64,000 nt of DNA from JAWWPY01 sp033854735 (GCA_033854735.1 JAWWPY010000257.1:1-64000), one strand, 5' to 3'; positions 26,856 through 35,408 are shown, counted from the first letter of the stretch. Made by a program: numbers and translations. Notes: generated from the sequence alone by a model not told the origin.

Positions 26856-27221
26856 GTGAACCGACTAGGCGATCTCGAACGCGCGATCATGGACGTGCTC
26901 TGGGAGAGCCAGGCACCGCTCACCGTGCGCCTGGTAGGCGGTCGTTTGATTGACCGCGACCTCGCGCACACCACCGTGATGACGGTCCTCGACCGGCTGG
27001 CCAAGAAGGGGTTCGCCCGGCGCGAGCGGGATGGCCGTGCGTGGCTGTACCGTGCGGCGGCGAGCCGGGAAGCGTACGTCACGGAACTCATGCTGAACGC
27101 GCTTGACCAAACTGGCGACAGGTCGGCGGCCCTGGCCAGCTTCGCGAGCCGGGTGACGGATACTGAGGCACAGGTACTTCGCCGTGCCCTGGAGGCAGGC
27201 GGAAAGGCCGCCAGGAGCTGA
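26856..27221 (+). CDS. BlaI/MecI/CopY-family transcriptional repressor
   Basis: 121 residues from GTG 26856. The winged helix is typical: LGDLERAIMDVLWESQAPLT, then HTTVMTVLDRLAKKGFARRERDGRAWLY. The C-terminal helical dimerisation and cleavage region follows. Paired with the M56 metalloprotease gene 6 bases downstream, it forms a BlaI-BlaR-like module. In mycobacteria such a pair responds to beta-lactams and respiratory stress. The protease here lacks a penicillin-binding sensor domain. I found no convincing operator palindrome upstream. Confidence 0.95.
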   Translation: MNRLGDLERAIMDVLWESQAPLTVRLVGGRLIDRDLAHTTVMTVLDRLAKKGFARRERDGRAWLYRAAASREAYVTELMLNALDQTGDRSAALASFASRVTDTEAQVLRRALEAGGKAARS

Positions 27222-27227
27222 AAGTCC

Positions 27228-28166
27228 GTGCTATCCCCTGTTCTCGTTCTCGCCTCCGTCGCGGTTGGCATCGTCCCCGCCGCCGCGGGGCTCGCGGCTG
27301 CGGGCTGGCCGCGCCGGTCCCCGGCCGCAGCCATCCTGCTGTGGCAGGCACTCGGTCTCGGCTGGGGCCTCGCCGCGGTCGGTGCGCTGGCCGGGCTGGG
27401 CGCGGCTCCCGGGGGATTCGGGGTGGCCGGAGGTGCTCTCGCGGTGGCTACCGGGGCCGTCCGGGACGTGGGGTCCAGCGGCGCGCCCCCGGATCTCATC
27501 GCGGCGCTGCGGCTGCTCTGCCTGGCCGCGGGGGCCGCGCTGCTGACGCTGCTCTGCTGGGTGCTGCTGGCCGCGTCCGCCGCGGTACTGCGTGCCCGGC
27601 GGCGGCAGCGCACGCTGCTCAGCCTGCTGGCGCATGGTGATCCCAAGGTCCCCGGGGCACTGGTGGTTGACTACCCGACCGCGGCCGCGTACTGCGTCCC
27701 CGGCCTGCGTTCCCGGATCGTGATCAGCGCTGGCGCCTTGGCCGTTCTCGATCAGGCGGAACTCGCCGCGGTTCTCGCCCACGAACGGGCCCACCTGCGG
27801 GAAAGACACGACCTTGTGCTGCTGCCCTTCACTGCCCTGCGCCGGGCCTTTCCCCGGTCCGCCGCGGCCCGCCAGGCTCATACGGCGGTCGCGCTGCTGG
27901 TCGAGATGCTGGCCGATGATCACGCGCTCAGGCACCGCCCCGCCCGGGAGCTTGTCACCGCGCTGATCCGGGTCGGGGCGGCCGGAACCGCGAGCACGCC
28001 GGCCGGTGCTCTCGCCATGAGCGCCCAGGACAGCGAGGTGGCCGCGCGGGTGGCCCGGCTGCTTGAGCCCGCTCCTGGGCTCTCGGCGCCCGCGCTCACC
28101 CTGGTCGGCGCGGCCGCCGTGCTGCTCGTTGCCATCCCGGCCGCGCTGCTTGTCATCCCGATCTGA
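27228..28166 (+). CDS. M56-family membrane zinc metalloprotease
   Basis: 312 residues with four to five hydrophobic segments (about 3-25, 35-60, 93-120 and near the C-terminus). The metalloprotease motif HERAH is at residues 185-189, within AAVLAHERAHLRERHDLV. A further conserved acidic segment is EMLADDHALRHRP. M56 proteins cleave BlaI-type repressors; the repressor gene is immediately upstream. There is no extracellular sensor domain, so the inducing signal is unknown. The last codons and stop are the first unit of an eight-copy tandem repeat. Confidence 0.92.
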   Translation: MLSPVLVLASVAVGIVPAAAGLAAAGWPRRSPAAAILLWQALGLGWGLAAVGALAGLGAAPGGFGVAGGALAVATGAVRDVGSSGAPPDLIAALRLLCLAAGAALLTLLCWVLLAASAAVLRARRRQRTLLSLLAHGDPKVPGALVVDYPTAAAYCVPGLRSRIVISAGALAVLDQAELAAVLAHERAHLRERHDLVLLPFTALRRAFPRSAAARQAHTAVALLVEMLADDHALRHRPARELVTALIRVGAAGTASTPAGALAMSAQDSEVAARVARLLEPAPGLSAPALTLVGAAAVLLVAIPAALLVIPI

Positions 28167-28285
28167 CGGTCATCCCGATCTGACGGTCATCCCGATCAGG
28201 CGGTCATCCCGATCAGGCGGTCATCCCGATCAGGCGGCCATCCCGGCCTGGCGGTCATCCTGGCCTGGCGGCCATCCCGATCTGA
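28150..28285. repeat. Eight-copy 17-bp tandem repeat spanning the M56 gene stop codon
   Basis: The unit CGGTCATCCCGATCTGA (variants end in CAGG or CTGG) occurs eight times without spacers, at 28150-28166 and then every 17 bases to 28285. Unit 1 holds the final codons and TGA of the M56 gene. The array fills most of the 159-base gap before alaX. The units have no spacers and are too short for a CRISPR. Confidence 0.97.
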
Positions 28286-28325
28286 GCTGCCCGGTATATG
28301 GCCGGGCCGGCAGTAGGCTTCCGGC

Positions 28326-29057
28326 GTGGGTGAAACTCAATGGCGCACGCATCGGCTCGAACTCGACGACCAGAGCCTGCGTGAGTGGGACGCCGTGGTG
28401 CTGGCCGCGGAACCCGACGGGATAGTGCTGGACCGGTCCGCGTTCTACCCCGGAGGCGGCGGCCAACCGCCTGACCACGGCGTCCTGCTCTGGGGCGGAG
28501 TGCAGACCCGGATCGCTGGCGCACGGAAGGCCGATGACCTCTACCTGATTCCCGAGCCGGGCGATCCGCTGCCGGCCGCAGGCACGACCGTGCGCTGTGC
28601 GGTCGAGGACGAGCGCCGGACGGCCCTGATGCGAACGCATTCAGGGCTGCACGTGCTCTGCGGGGTCGTGTTCCGGGACTTCGGCGCGCTGGTCACCGGC
28701 GGGAACATGGAGCCGCTGACCGCACGGATGGACTTCGATCTCCCGGAGGTGCCGGCCGGCTTCAAGGAGACAGTTGAGGCGGCCTGCAACGCGGAGATCG
28801 CCGCCGGCCGGCGCATCGATGTGCGGGTGCTACCCCGCGATGAGGCGCTCGCCATTCCTGACATCATCCGGACCGCGACCAACCTGATCCCGCCCGATGT
28901 ACCCGACGTCAGGATCATCGACATTGTGGGCCTGGATCAGCAGGCGGACGGGGGCACCCACGTCGCCTCGACCAGCCAGGTGGGCACGATCCAGGTCGTC
29001 AAGATCGAGAACAAAGGCAAGGGCTTCCGCCGGCTGCGCATCCGCATCGCCGACTAG
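28326..29057 (+). CDS. Alanyl-tRNA editing protein (AlaX-like)
   Basis: 243 residues from GTG 28326. It is a free-standing homologue of the AlaRS editing domain that hydrolyses mischarged Ser- or Gly-tRNA(Ala). The metal-binding HxxxH is H105/H109 in THSGLH, and a further ligand is H212 in DGGTHVAST. The N-terminal beta barrel segment LDRSAFYPGGGGQP is standard. The usual CGGTH cysteine is Asp here (D208), a form I believe is common in the actinobacterial subfamily. KGKGFRRLRI ends the protein. It is separated from the M56 gene by the tandem repeat array. Confidence 0.93.
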   Translation: MGETQWRTHRLELDDQSLREWDAVVLAAEPDGIVLDRSAFYPGGGGQPPDHGVLLWGGVQTRIAGARKADDLYLIPEPGDPLPAAGTTVRCAVEDERRTALMRTHSGLHVLCGVVFRDFGALVTGGNMEPLTARMDFDLPEVPAGFKETVEAACNAEIAAGRRIDVRVLPRDEALAIPDIIRTATNLIPPDVPDVRIIDIVGLDQQADGGTHVASTSQVGTIQVVKIENKGKGFRRLRIRIAD

Positions 29058-29181
29058 CCCCGCATCCAGCTAGCCAGCAGGGCCGGCGCAGCGCCCGTCC
29101 AGTGCAGCAGGGCCCCGTCCAGGCCAGCGAGGGCCTAGCGCAGTGGCCCGTCCAGCGGAGGTCAGCCGCCGCGCAGGCTCG

Positions 29182-29526
29182 TTACCAGGGACCGTAAGGG
29201 CCGGAGTTCGTCCCGCCACTCTTAAATCCGCGGACCTTGGGCCGGACGTCGGTGAGGTAGATCGCGGCGGCCACGAACGCCGCGATGGGCAGGATCCCGA
29301 CCGCGGATATGCCAGTGGCCAGGGCGCTGAAGTACAGCCCAATCACCGCTGCTACCCCGAGGATGATCAGCCACAGCGGCTTGGTCTGCTTGCCCGCCGA
29401 GACAAATGCTTGTGCGGGCCGACGCAGCGCGTCGACGAAGGCCCACACCTCGGCGACGAACGCGCCGAGGGAAAGGACCTCGAAGAACCAGTAGAGCGGG
29501 GTGTAAGCCCCGGACATCGCGAACAC
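29182..29526 (-). CDS. DUF2516 family membrane protein
   Basis: 114 residues with three hydrophobic segments (about 10-32, 48-68 and 70-90). The opening YTPLYWFFEVLSLGAFVAEV and the middle TKPLWLIILGVAAVIGLYF are typical of this actinobacterial family, whose function is unknown. The order XRE regulator, HbhA-like, DUF2516 on one strand matches the mycobacterial Rv0474-Rv0476 arrangement. The 124-base gap to alaX holds imperfect CCCGTCCAG repeats and no gene. Confidence 0.93.
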   Translation of the reverse strand: MFAMSGAYTPLYWFFEVLSLGAFVAEVWAFVDALRRPAQAFVSAGKQTKPLWLIILGVAAVIGLYFSALATGISAVGILPIAAFVAAAIYLTDVRPKVRGFKSGGTNSGPYGPW

Positions 29527-29618
29527 GATGCCAGGCTATCCGGTCCGAGCGGAACTTGGGGACGAGCGCCAATTCCGCCCGTACCGCCCGGACCAGAAGC
29601 CTGCCGCGAACACGACCC

Positions 29619-30137
29619 CTACCTGGCCTTCCCGTTCCCGGTGCTCTTGCCGGCCGCAGTGCTCTTGCCGGCCGCAGTGCTCTTGCCAGCCGCTGTGCTC
29701 TTGCCAGCCACGGCACTCTTGGCGGCCGCGGTGTTCTTGCTAACCACGGCGCTCTTGTCAGCCACCGTGCTCTCGCCCGCCGGAGCGCCCTGGCCCCGGG
29801 CGTCCTTCCCAGCCAGGACGCCCTTCCCAGCCAGCACGCGCTCGCCACGGACAGCCAGATGGTCGTAGCCCCGCGCCGCCTTGGCCCGCGCGGTGGTCAC
29901 GACCTCGCTGGCCCGGCTCGGGAGCGCGGTCACGGAGACCTCCGGCCGCCACCGGGCGATCTCGTTGGCCCGGTTCGGCAGTCCTGTCACGGAGACCTCC
30001 TGCCGCCACCGGGCGATCCGCGCGGGAAGCTCGCGCAGCGCCTCAGAAGCCAGCGCACCAGCGCCGGCCGCCGCTTGCAGCGGCTTGCTGCTGGTCAGTT
30101 TGCGCATTTCGGTTGTCACGTCGATGGCACGATTCAT
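29619..30137 (-). CDS. HbhA-like protein with Lys/Ala-rich repeat tail
   Basis: 172 residues. The N-terminal half (LQAAAGAGALASEALRELP, two ARWRxEVSVT blocks, RASEVVTTARAKAARGYDHL) is amphipathic helical, as in heparin-binding haemagglutinin. The C-terminal 60 residues are Lys/Ala/Ser/Thr-rich and end in four near-identical AAGKST hexapeptides (18-bp DNA units, about 29643-29715). HbhA tails of this kind bind sulfated glycans in mycobacteria. Here, in a probable environmental organism, a polyanion-binding or membrane-organising role is more plausible. It sits between DUF2516 and the XRE regulator. Confidence 0.82.
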   Translation of the reverse strand: MNRAIDVTTEMRKLTSSKPLQAAAGAGALASEALRELPARIARWRQEVSVTGLPNRANEIARWRPEVSVTALPSRASEVVTTARAKAARGYDHLAVRGERVLAGKGVLAGKDARGQGAPAGESTVADKSAVVSKNTAAAKSAVAGKSTAAGKSTAAGKSTAAGKSTGNGKAR

Positions 30138-30177
30138 GCCAGGTCACCCTTTCCCAGCCTGCCGGCAACGGCAGGCC

Positions 30178-30729
30178 TCACGTTTCGGTTGATCGCGCCC
30201 GCTCGGGGAACGCGTCGTCGCCGGACGCCCGCGGTCCCTCGCCCGCCAGCGGATCGTCGTCGTCGTCCTCGACGACCAGCCCCCGCGCCCGGCCGTGGCC
30301 CACGCTGGCCACCAGTCGCTCCGCCGTCATGCCGGCTTCCTCAATCGCAGCCGGCCCCTCGAGCTCGTCAGCCGCCGCGGCTGCGCGGGCGGCCGTCTCC
30401 TTGCGGAAGGAGTCGAAGATCTCCAGGAGCACCTGTTTCTGCCGCTCGGTGAGGCCGGTTTCGGCGAGCACAGCTACCCGGACGCCTGAGTCCGGCGGCC
30501 GCTCCTCCAGGATTCCAGCCTGCACGTAAAGCGCCTCGGCGGAGATCCGCAGGCCCTTGGCGATCTGCTGCAATATCTCGGCGCTCGGTCTGCGCAAGCC
30601 ACGTTCGATCTGGCTGAGGTAGGGGTTGGAGACACCCGCTGCGGCCGCCAACTGGCGCAGTGAAATCTTCGCCTGCTCACGTTGCTCGCGGATGTACTCG
30701 CCGATCGAACTCACATTCATGGGGCTCAC
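30178..30729 (-). CDS. XRE-family HTH regulator
   Basis: 183 residues; the likely start is at 30729 or the ATG at 30720 (MNVSSIGEYIREQRE). The Cro/CI-type helix-turn-helix spans about residues 8-62 (ISLRQLAAAAGVSNPYLSQI, then SAEILQQIAKGLRISAEAL). The C-terminal part (LTERQKQVLLEIFDSFRKE, then an acidic DDDDD stretch) is of unknown role. It precedes the HbhA-like gene by 40 bases on the same strand and probably controls it. A perfect palindrome in its promoter region suggests autoregulation. Confidence 0.92.
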   Translation of the reverse strand: MSPMNVSSIGEYIREQREQAKISLRQLAAAAGVSNPYLSQIERGLRRPSAEILQQIAKGLRISAEALYVQAGILEERPPDSGVRVAVLAETGLTERQKQVLLEIFDSFRKETAARAAAAADELEGPAAIEEAGMTAERLVASVGHGRARGLVVEDDDDDPLAGEGPRASGDDAFPERARSTET

Positions 30730-30752
30730 GCCGCCAGTGAATCAAACTCCGC

Positions 30753-30764
30753 TTGCAATTGCAA
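30753..30764. promoter_or_regulatory. Palindrome upstream of the XRE regulator (candidate operator)
   Basis: TTGCAATTGCAA is a perfect 12-bp palindrome 24 bases before the XRE gene start, inside the 64-base gap to the asparaginase gene. Cro/CI-type regulators bind such sites. Binding by this regulator is inference. Confidence 0.4.
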
Positions 30765-30793
30765 ACGCCCTGGCTAGCACCCGGACCCGGGCG

Positions 30794-31741
30794 TCAGAAC
30801 GGAATCCTGACCCGCACCTCACCTACCACCCTGTCTCCGCCGACGACAGGAACGGCCGCGATCCGCTCCAGCGCGGCACTGTCTACGCCAGCGCCGTCTA
30901 CGCCAGTGCTGACAGCACCGTTTATGCCGGCGACGCCGGCGCCGCCGGCTATGCCCAGGGTGCGCAGCAGCGCCACGGTGAGTGGTGGCCTGGCGCGGGC
31001 GGCACCATCCTCGATCTTGAAGGCCACAGCGCGGCCGTCGGCCAGCGCGAACCCCTCGACCCCTTCGGCGCCGGACTTCAGCAGCAGTCCGGGGACGGCC
31101 GCCATCAGCGCGCGTTCCGGCCGTGTGCTGCCCGATGTCCAGTCGGGGTAAGCCCGCATCGCATCGGCGACCTTACGCTGCGCCGATCCAGGTTCGGCCT
31201 GGGTCATGGCGCGAAACGCGCGGGCCACGCCGGTCAGGGACAGCGCGAAGAGCGGGGCGCCACAGCCGTCCACGCCAACCGCGGCCACCCGCTCGCCGGC
31301 CAGATCCTCCACCGTGGCCCGGATTCCCGCCTGCAGCGGGTGACCGGGATCGAGGTAGCTGCTCGTCGGCCAGCCAGCCAGGACACAGGTGGCGAGCATG
31401 GCCGCGTGCTTGCCCGAGCAGTTCATGTACACACGCTCGGCGGCACCGCCGAGCCGCAGCAGCGCCTGCTGTGCGCCATCGTCCATGGGTAGCGCGGGCG
31501 GGCATTGCAGCGCACCAGGGCCGAGGCCGGCCCGGGCCAGGATCTCGTGCACCCCGGCGATGTGGAAGTCCTCACCGGAATGGCTGGCGGCCGCCAGCGC
31601 GAGCAGCTTGCCGTCGGCGTCCAGGCCACAGCGGACCATCCCGGCCGCCTGCATCGGCTTGTTCGACGATCGGGGGAACAGCGGTTCAGCGACTTCACCG
31701 GCCCGCTGCAGCACCTGGCCATCGGCATCCAGCACGACCAC
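30794..31741 (-). CDS. Asparaginase II family protein
   Basis: 315 residues from GTG 31741. Family motifs: PLFPRSSNKPMQAAGMVRC, ASHSGEDFHI, YMNCSGKHAAML, and DGCGAPLFALSLTGVARAF. These enzymes hydrolyse asparagine to aspartate and ammonia. The conserved N-terminal peptide ILAEIVRSGFTESRHRGA lies upstream in the same frame, but between it and the preceding in-frame TGA there is no ATG, GTG or TTG. The true start may be CTG 31792 (11 bases after the BKACE stop), or the gene may be N-terminally truncated. It is the last gene of the operon isomerase, BKACE, asparaginase. Confidence 0.86.
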   Translation of the reverse strand: MVVLDADGQVLQRAGEVAEPLFPRSSNKPMQAAGMVRCGLDADGKLLALAAASHSGEDFHIAGVHEILARAGLGPGALQCPPALPMDDGAQQALLRLGGAAERVYMNCSGKHAAMLATCVLAGWPTSSYLDPGHPLQAGIRATVEDLAGERVAAVGVDGCGAPLFALSLTGVARAFRAMTQAEPGSAQRKVADAMRAYPDWTSGSTRPERALMAAVPGLLLKSGAEGVEGFALADGRAVAFKIEDGAARARPPLTVALLRTLGIAGGAGVAGINGAVSTGVDGAGVDSAALERIAAVPVVGGDRVVGEVRVRIPF

Positions 31742-31802
31742 GGCACCACGGTGCCTGGACTCGGTGAAGCCGGACCGGACTATCTCGGCCAGGATTGGGC
31801 TC

Positions 31803-32678
31803 TCAGCGACGGCCGTTCACCCCGAGCATGAGGCGAGCCTCGTCGGGCCGCATCGGCGGCCGCTGGGCCAGACGGGCCAGCGCGGCGGCCCGTTCCACAA
31901 GCTCTGCATTGCCGGTGACCGGCCGGCCTCGCGCGAACGAGGTCGTGTCCTCCATGCCAACGCGCAGGTGGCCCCCGGCGGCAAGCGCGGCGAGCAGCAC
32001 CGGGAGGGTGGCCCGGCCCACCCCGGTGGCGGACCAGGTGGCGCCCTCGGGCAGCGCGGCCACCGCCGCAGTCAGCGTCGCCGCGTCGCCTGGCATCCCT
32101 CCGGGCACCCCCATCACCAGATCACAGTGCACCTGACCGCCATGCGGGCCGCCGAGGTCGGCCAGCAGCCTGTGCAGCGTGGCCGCGTGGCCCAGATCGA
32201 AGATCTCGAACTCGGGCACCACGCCGAGTTCCTGGGTCCGGGCGTACAGGTCACGGATGAACGGCCACGGGTTCGCGAACACCTCATCACCGAAATTCAC
32301 GGTCCCGCAGGTGAGCGAGCAGGCGTCGGGCGCCGCTTCCAGCACGGCCAGCCGGTCTTCGAAGCTGTCTGTGACCGCCCCCCCGGTCGAGAGCTGCACG
32401 ATCAGGTCGGTGCTTTCCCGCAGCGCCAGCACTGTGTCCTTCAGCCGGGCCAGGTCCAGCGTGGGGCGGGCCTGATCGTCCCTGATGTGCACGTGGATCA
32501 CCGCAGCTCCGGCCGCCCGGCACTCCTTCGCGGTGCCGACCAGTTCGCCGAGAGTGACGGGCAGCGCCGGGACCGCTGCCTTGTCGGACTCGGCCCCGGT
32601 AGGAGCGACCGTGATGAGCGTCGCGGCTGGCCCGGTCACGGCGGAGGGCAGCGGTTCTGCCGGACTGCTCGAAGTCAT
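31803..32678 (-). CDS. Beta-keto acid cleavage enzyme family (BKACE, DUF849)
   Basis: 291 residues. It has a TIM-barrel with zinc-binding HVHIRDDQARPTLDL (the HxH pair), the glutamate in PEFEIFDLGH, LVMGVPGGMPGD, and GGHLRVGMEDTTSFARG near the C-terminus. The family condenses a beta-keto acid with acetyl-CoA, giving acetoacetate and a new CoA ester. Substrates vary widely and cannot be read from sequence here. It is 93 bases downstream of the isomerase-like gene and 11-61 bases before the asparaginase, so all three are probably co-transcribed. Confidence 0.93.
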   Translation of the reverse strand: MTSSSPAEPLPSAVTGPAATLITVAPTGAESDKAAVPALPVTLGELVGTAKECRAAGAAVIHVHIRDDQARPTLDLARLKDTVLALRESTDLIVQLSTGGAVTDSFEDRLAVLEAAPDACSLTCGTVNFGDEVFANPWPFIRDLYARTQELGVVPEFEIFDLGHAATLHRLLADLGGPHGGQVHCDLVMGVPGGMPGDAATLTAAVAALPEGATWSATGVGRATLPVLLAALAAGGHLRVGMEDTTSFARGRPVTGNAELVERAAALARLAQRPPMRPDEARLMLGVNGRR

Positions 32679-32771
32679 GAGGGGAAGGATGCCCGCTCAG
32701 CCGGCCGTCGTCCAGCGCACTGGCCATGGCGGGCCAGCGCCGGCCACTGGCGGGCGGGCCAGGGGCGTGTC

Positions 32772-33629
32772 CTAACGCCGGCCTGATGAGGCGGAACCCC
32801 GGGCCGCGGCCGCCCGGGGCGGGTCGCGCTGGCCAAGGTGCTTCCGGGTGAACACAAGCGACTCGGCCAGGTCCGCCTGCCGCTCCTCCCTGGTCGCGGC
32901 GCGGCGCGTATTCACCTCAAGCACGACCGTTCGGGAGTACCCCTCTGAGGCCAGCCTCGTGAGCAGCGCGGCGCACGGCTGGGTGCCACGTCCGGGGACC
33001 AGGTGCTCGTCCCGGTTCGGGACGCCCGTTCCATCGGCCATGTGCACATGCGCCAGCCTGCCGCCCAGCTCGTCGGCCATCTCGAGCGCGTCGGACCCGG
33101 AGACCGCGGCGTGCGAGACATCGAGGGTGACATGCGGGTAGTCCAAGGGGACCGGGTTCCAATGCGGGGAGTACGGCGCGACCTCCGCGCCCCCAGCTCG
33201 GAGCGGGTACATGTTCTCCACGGCGAACATGACGCCGCTCTCCTCCTCCATCCGCGCCAGCCCGTCCGCGAAATCCCTGGCGTACTCCCGCTGCCAGCGG
33301 AACGGTGGATGTACGACGATCACCCGCGCACCAAGCTCCTCGGCGACCTGCTTGGCCTTGACCAGCTTGCCCCATGGCTCGCGGCCCCAGACCCGCTGAG
33401 TCACCAGCAAGTTGGGGGCGTGGATGGCCAGGACGGGAATGCCGTGGTAGTCGGCGAGCCTGCGGAGCACGTCGACGTCCTGGCTGACCGCGTCAGCGGA
33501 GACCATTACCTCGACGCCGTCGTAGCCGAGGCGGGCCGCCGCTTCGAACGCATCGGGCGCCCTATCCGGGAAGACCGATGCGGTGGAGAGCGCCACCTGG
33601 CATCTGGGCGTCACGGCGGCATTGCTCAA
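32772..33629 (-). CDS. Sugar phosphate isomerase/epimerase family (AP endonuclease-2-like TIM barrel)
   Basis: 285 residues from TTG 33629-33627. A GGAAGGAG box just upstream with a 5-nt spacer decides this start over an open frame that extends seven codons further. Xylose-isomerase-like TIM-barrel features: LGYDGVEVMV, LAIHAPNLL, VIVVHPPFRW, FAVENMYPL, VTLDVSHAAVSG, LAHVHMADGTG and VVLEVNTRR. Ligand residues His, Glu, Asp and His are at the expected strand ends. The substrate is unknown. It is the first gene of a catabolic-looking operon and is divergent from radA. Confidence 0.88.
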   Translation of the reverse strand: MSNAAVTPRCQVALSTASVFPDRAPDAFEAAARLGYDGVEVMVSADAVSQDVDVLRRLADYHGIPVLAIHAPNLLVTQRVWGREPWGKLVKAKQVAEELGARVIVVHPPFRWQREYARDFADGLARMEEESGVMFAVENMYPLRAGGAEVAPYSPHWNPVPLDYPHVTLDVSHAAVSGSDALEMADELGGRLAHVHMADGTGVPNRDEHLVPGRGTQPCAALLTRLASEGYSRTVVLEVNTRRAATREERQADLAESLVFTRKHLGQRDPPRAAAARGSASSGRR

Positions 33630-33766
33630 CGTGGCTCCTTCCAGGCACACGGAGTGGTCTCGGGCCTCATGACCAGCTTATGCGGCGCGGCCAGCCGCAG
33701 CGTTCACCGCAGGGCCCGTGGTGTGTCCCGCCCGGAGTGTCAGACCGGGCCGATACGGTGCCTGCC

Positions 33767-35308
33767 ATGGCGAAGTCATCCGCGGGCGCGGCGTACCGGT
33801 GCGGCGAGTGCGGCTGGCGCACGACCAAGTGGTCCGGGCGATGCGGCGAGTGCCAAGCCTGGGGAACCGTCGAGGAAACCACGGTCCCGGCCCCGGCCTG
33901 GTCCCGGCTGGCCGCGAGCGGGCCGGTGTTGGCCGCTGCGCCCGCCCGCCCCGCTCTCCGCATCGGGGAAGTGGACGCCAGCGCCGCGAGCGCCCGTCCC
34001 ACCGGCCTCGACGAACTTGACCGGGTGCTGGGCGGCGGCCTGGTGCCCGGCGCGGTCGTGCTGCTGGCCGGTGAGCCAGGGGTGGGCAAGTCGACGCTGA
34101 TCCTGGAGGCGGGGGCGCTGGCCTCGGCGGCCGGACCGGTTCTGTACGTAACCGGCGAGGAGTCGGCGGCCCAGGTGAGGCTGCGCGCGGACCGGGTTGG
34201 CGCGGTGGGCAAGAACCTCTTTCTCGCCGCCGAGACCGAGCTGTCCGCGGTGCTCGCCCATGTGGCGGCGGTCAAGCCGGACTTGCTGATCATTGACTCG
34301 GTGCAGACGATCACGGCGGACGGGGTGGACGGCACCCCGGGCGGGGTCACCCAGATCCGTGAGGTCACGGCGGCCCTCATGGCGGTAGCGAAGCAGCAGG
34401 AAGTCACCACGGTGCTGGTCGGCCACGTCACCAAGGACGGATCGATCGCCGGGCCCCGCGCGCTCGAACACCTGGTGGACGTGGTCCTGCACTTCGAGGG
34501 TGACCGGCACGCGCAGCTTCGCATGGTGCGGGCGCTCAAGAACCGCTATGGCCCGACGGACGAGATCGGCTGCTTCGACCTCGGGGAGTCCGGCCTGATT
34601 GGCTTGCCAGATCCCAGTGGGCTGTTCCTGTCGCAGCGGCGCGACCCGGTGCCCGGGACGTGCGTGACCGTTACCCTGGAGGGCCGCAGGCCGCTCCTGG
34701 CCGAGGTGCAGACTCTGGTGGCCGGGTCGGCACTGGACATCCCGCGCCGTGTCACCTCCGGCCTGGACGCCTCAAGGGTGGGCATGGTCCTCGCGGTGCT
34801 GCAGCGGCGCGCCGACCTCAAGATCGGCAAACAGGACGTCTACGCCGCGACCGTCGGCGGGGTGCGGCTGACCGAGCCGTCCGTTGACCTGGCCGTGGCG
34901 CTGGCCCTGGCGAGCGCGATAGCCGACCTCAGCGTGCCGGGCGGCCTGGTGGCAATCGGGGAGGTAGGCCTGGCCGGCGAGGTACGGCGGGTCAGCGGAG
35001 TCCAGCGCAGGCTGGCGGAGGCCGAGCGGATGGGCTTCCGCCGGGCAATTGTGCCCGCTGGCTCCGGCGGGCTGCCGCGCAGCACCGGGCCACGCAGCAC
35101 GGAGCCGCGCAGCACTGGGCCGCGCAGCACTGGGCCGGGCAGCACTGGGCCGGGCAGCACTGGGCTGCGCAGCATTGGGCCGGGCAGCGCCGGATCGCAG
35201 GATGCCGGACCGGTGGGTGCCGGCCAAGGAAACAGCCAGTCAGCGCCTATCGACGTCAAGGAGGTGGAGACCGTACGGGAGGCCATCGCGCTGGCCTTCG
35301 GCGGCTAG
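33767..35308 (+). CDS. radA: DNA repair protein RadA (Sms)
   Basis: 513 residues from ATG 33767. The N-terminal zinc finger has C12, C15, C26 and C29. Walker A GEPGVGKS is at residues 102-109. The RadA-specific KNRYG motif occurs in ALKNRYGPTDEIGCF. The C-terminal Lon-like domain (SVDLAVALALASAI, GEVGLAGEVRRVSGVQRRL) follows. RadA helps branch migration and processing of recombination intermediates. A 15-bp tandem repeat (35078-35182, encoding RSTGP-type units) expands a loop in the Lon-like domain. disA follows 100 bases later; RadA and DisA are functional partners in Bacillus. Confidence 0.97.
   Translation: MAKSSAGAAYRCGECGWRTTKWSGRCGECQAWGTVEETTVPAPAWSRLAASGPVLAAAPARPALRIGEVDASAASARPTGLDELDRVLGGGLVPGAVVLLAGEPGVGKSTLILEAGALASAAGPVLYVTGEESAAQVRLRADRVGAVGKNLFLAAETELSAVLAHVAAVKPDLLIIDSVQTITADGVDGTPGGVTQIREVTAALMAVAKQQEVTTVLVGHVTKDGSIAGPRALEHLVDVVLHFEGDRHAQLRMVRALKNRYGPTDEIGCFDLGESGLIGLPDPSGLFLSQRRDPVPGTCVTVTLEGRRPLLAEVQTLVAGSALDIPRRVTSGLDASRVGMVLAVLQRRADLKIGKQDVYAATVGGVRLTEPSVDLAVALALASAIADLSVPGGLVAIGEVGLAGEVRRVSGVQRRLAEAERMGFRRAIVPAGSGGLPRSTGPRSTEPRSTGPRSTGPGSTGPGSTGLRSIGPGSAGSQDAGPVGAGQGNSQSAPIDVKEVETVREAIALAFGG
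35078..35182. repeat. 15-bp in-frame tandem repeat inside radA
   Basis: Seven units near CGCAGCACTGGGCCG, with an eighth degenerate unit after 35182, encode a Ser/Thr/Gly/Pro-rich insertion of about 35 residues near the RadA C-terminus. The unit length keeps the frame. Confidence 0.93.
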
Positions 35309-35408
35309 CTGGACTAGCGGCTGGCGGGCGCGGCAGCTGGCCGAGCGGCCAGCACGGAGCGTCCGGCGCGGATAGACTGACCGTGATCAGCAATCTCCCG
35401 GGGGTTCC

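Noticed and set aside
28150..28285. CRISPR array
   Set aside because: Units are 17 bp with no spacers and no cas genes are present; it is a simple tandem repeat.
29619..30137. Histone H1-like DNA-binding protein
   Set aside because: The Lys/Ala tail is similar, but the N-terminal helices and the XRE-DUF2516 context match HbhA better.
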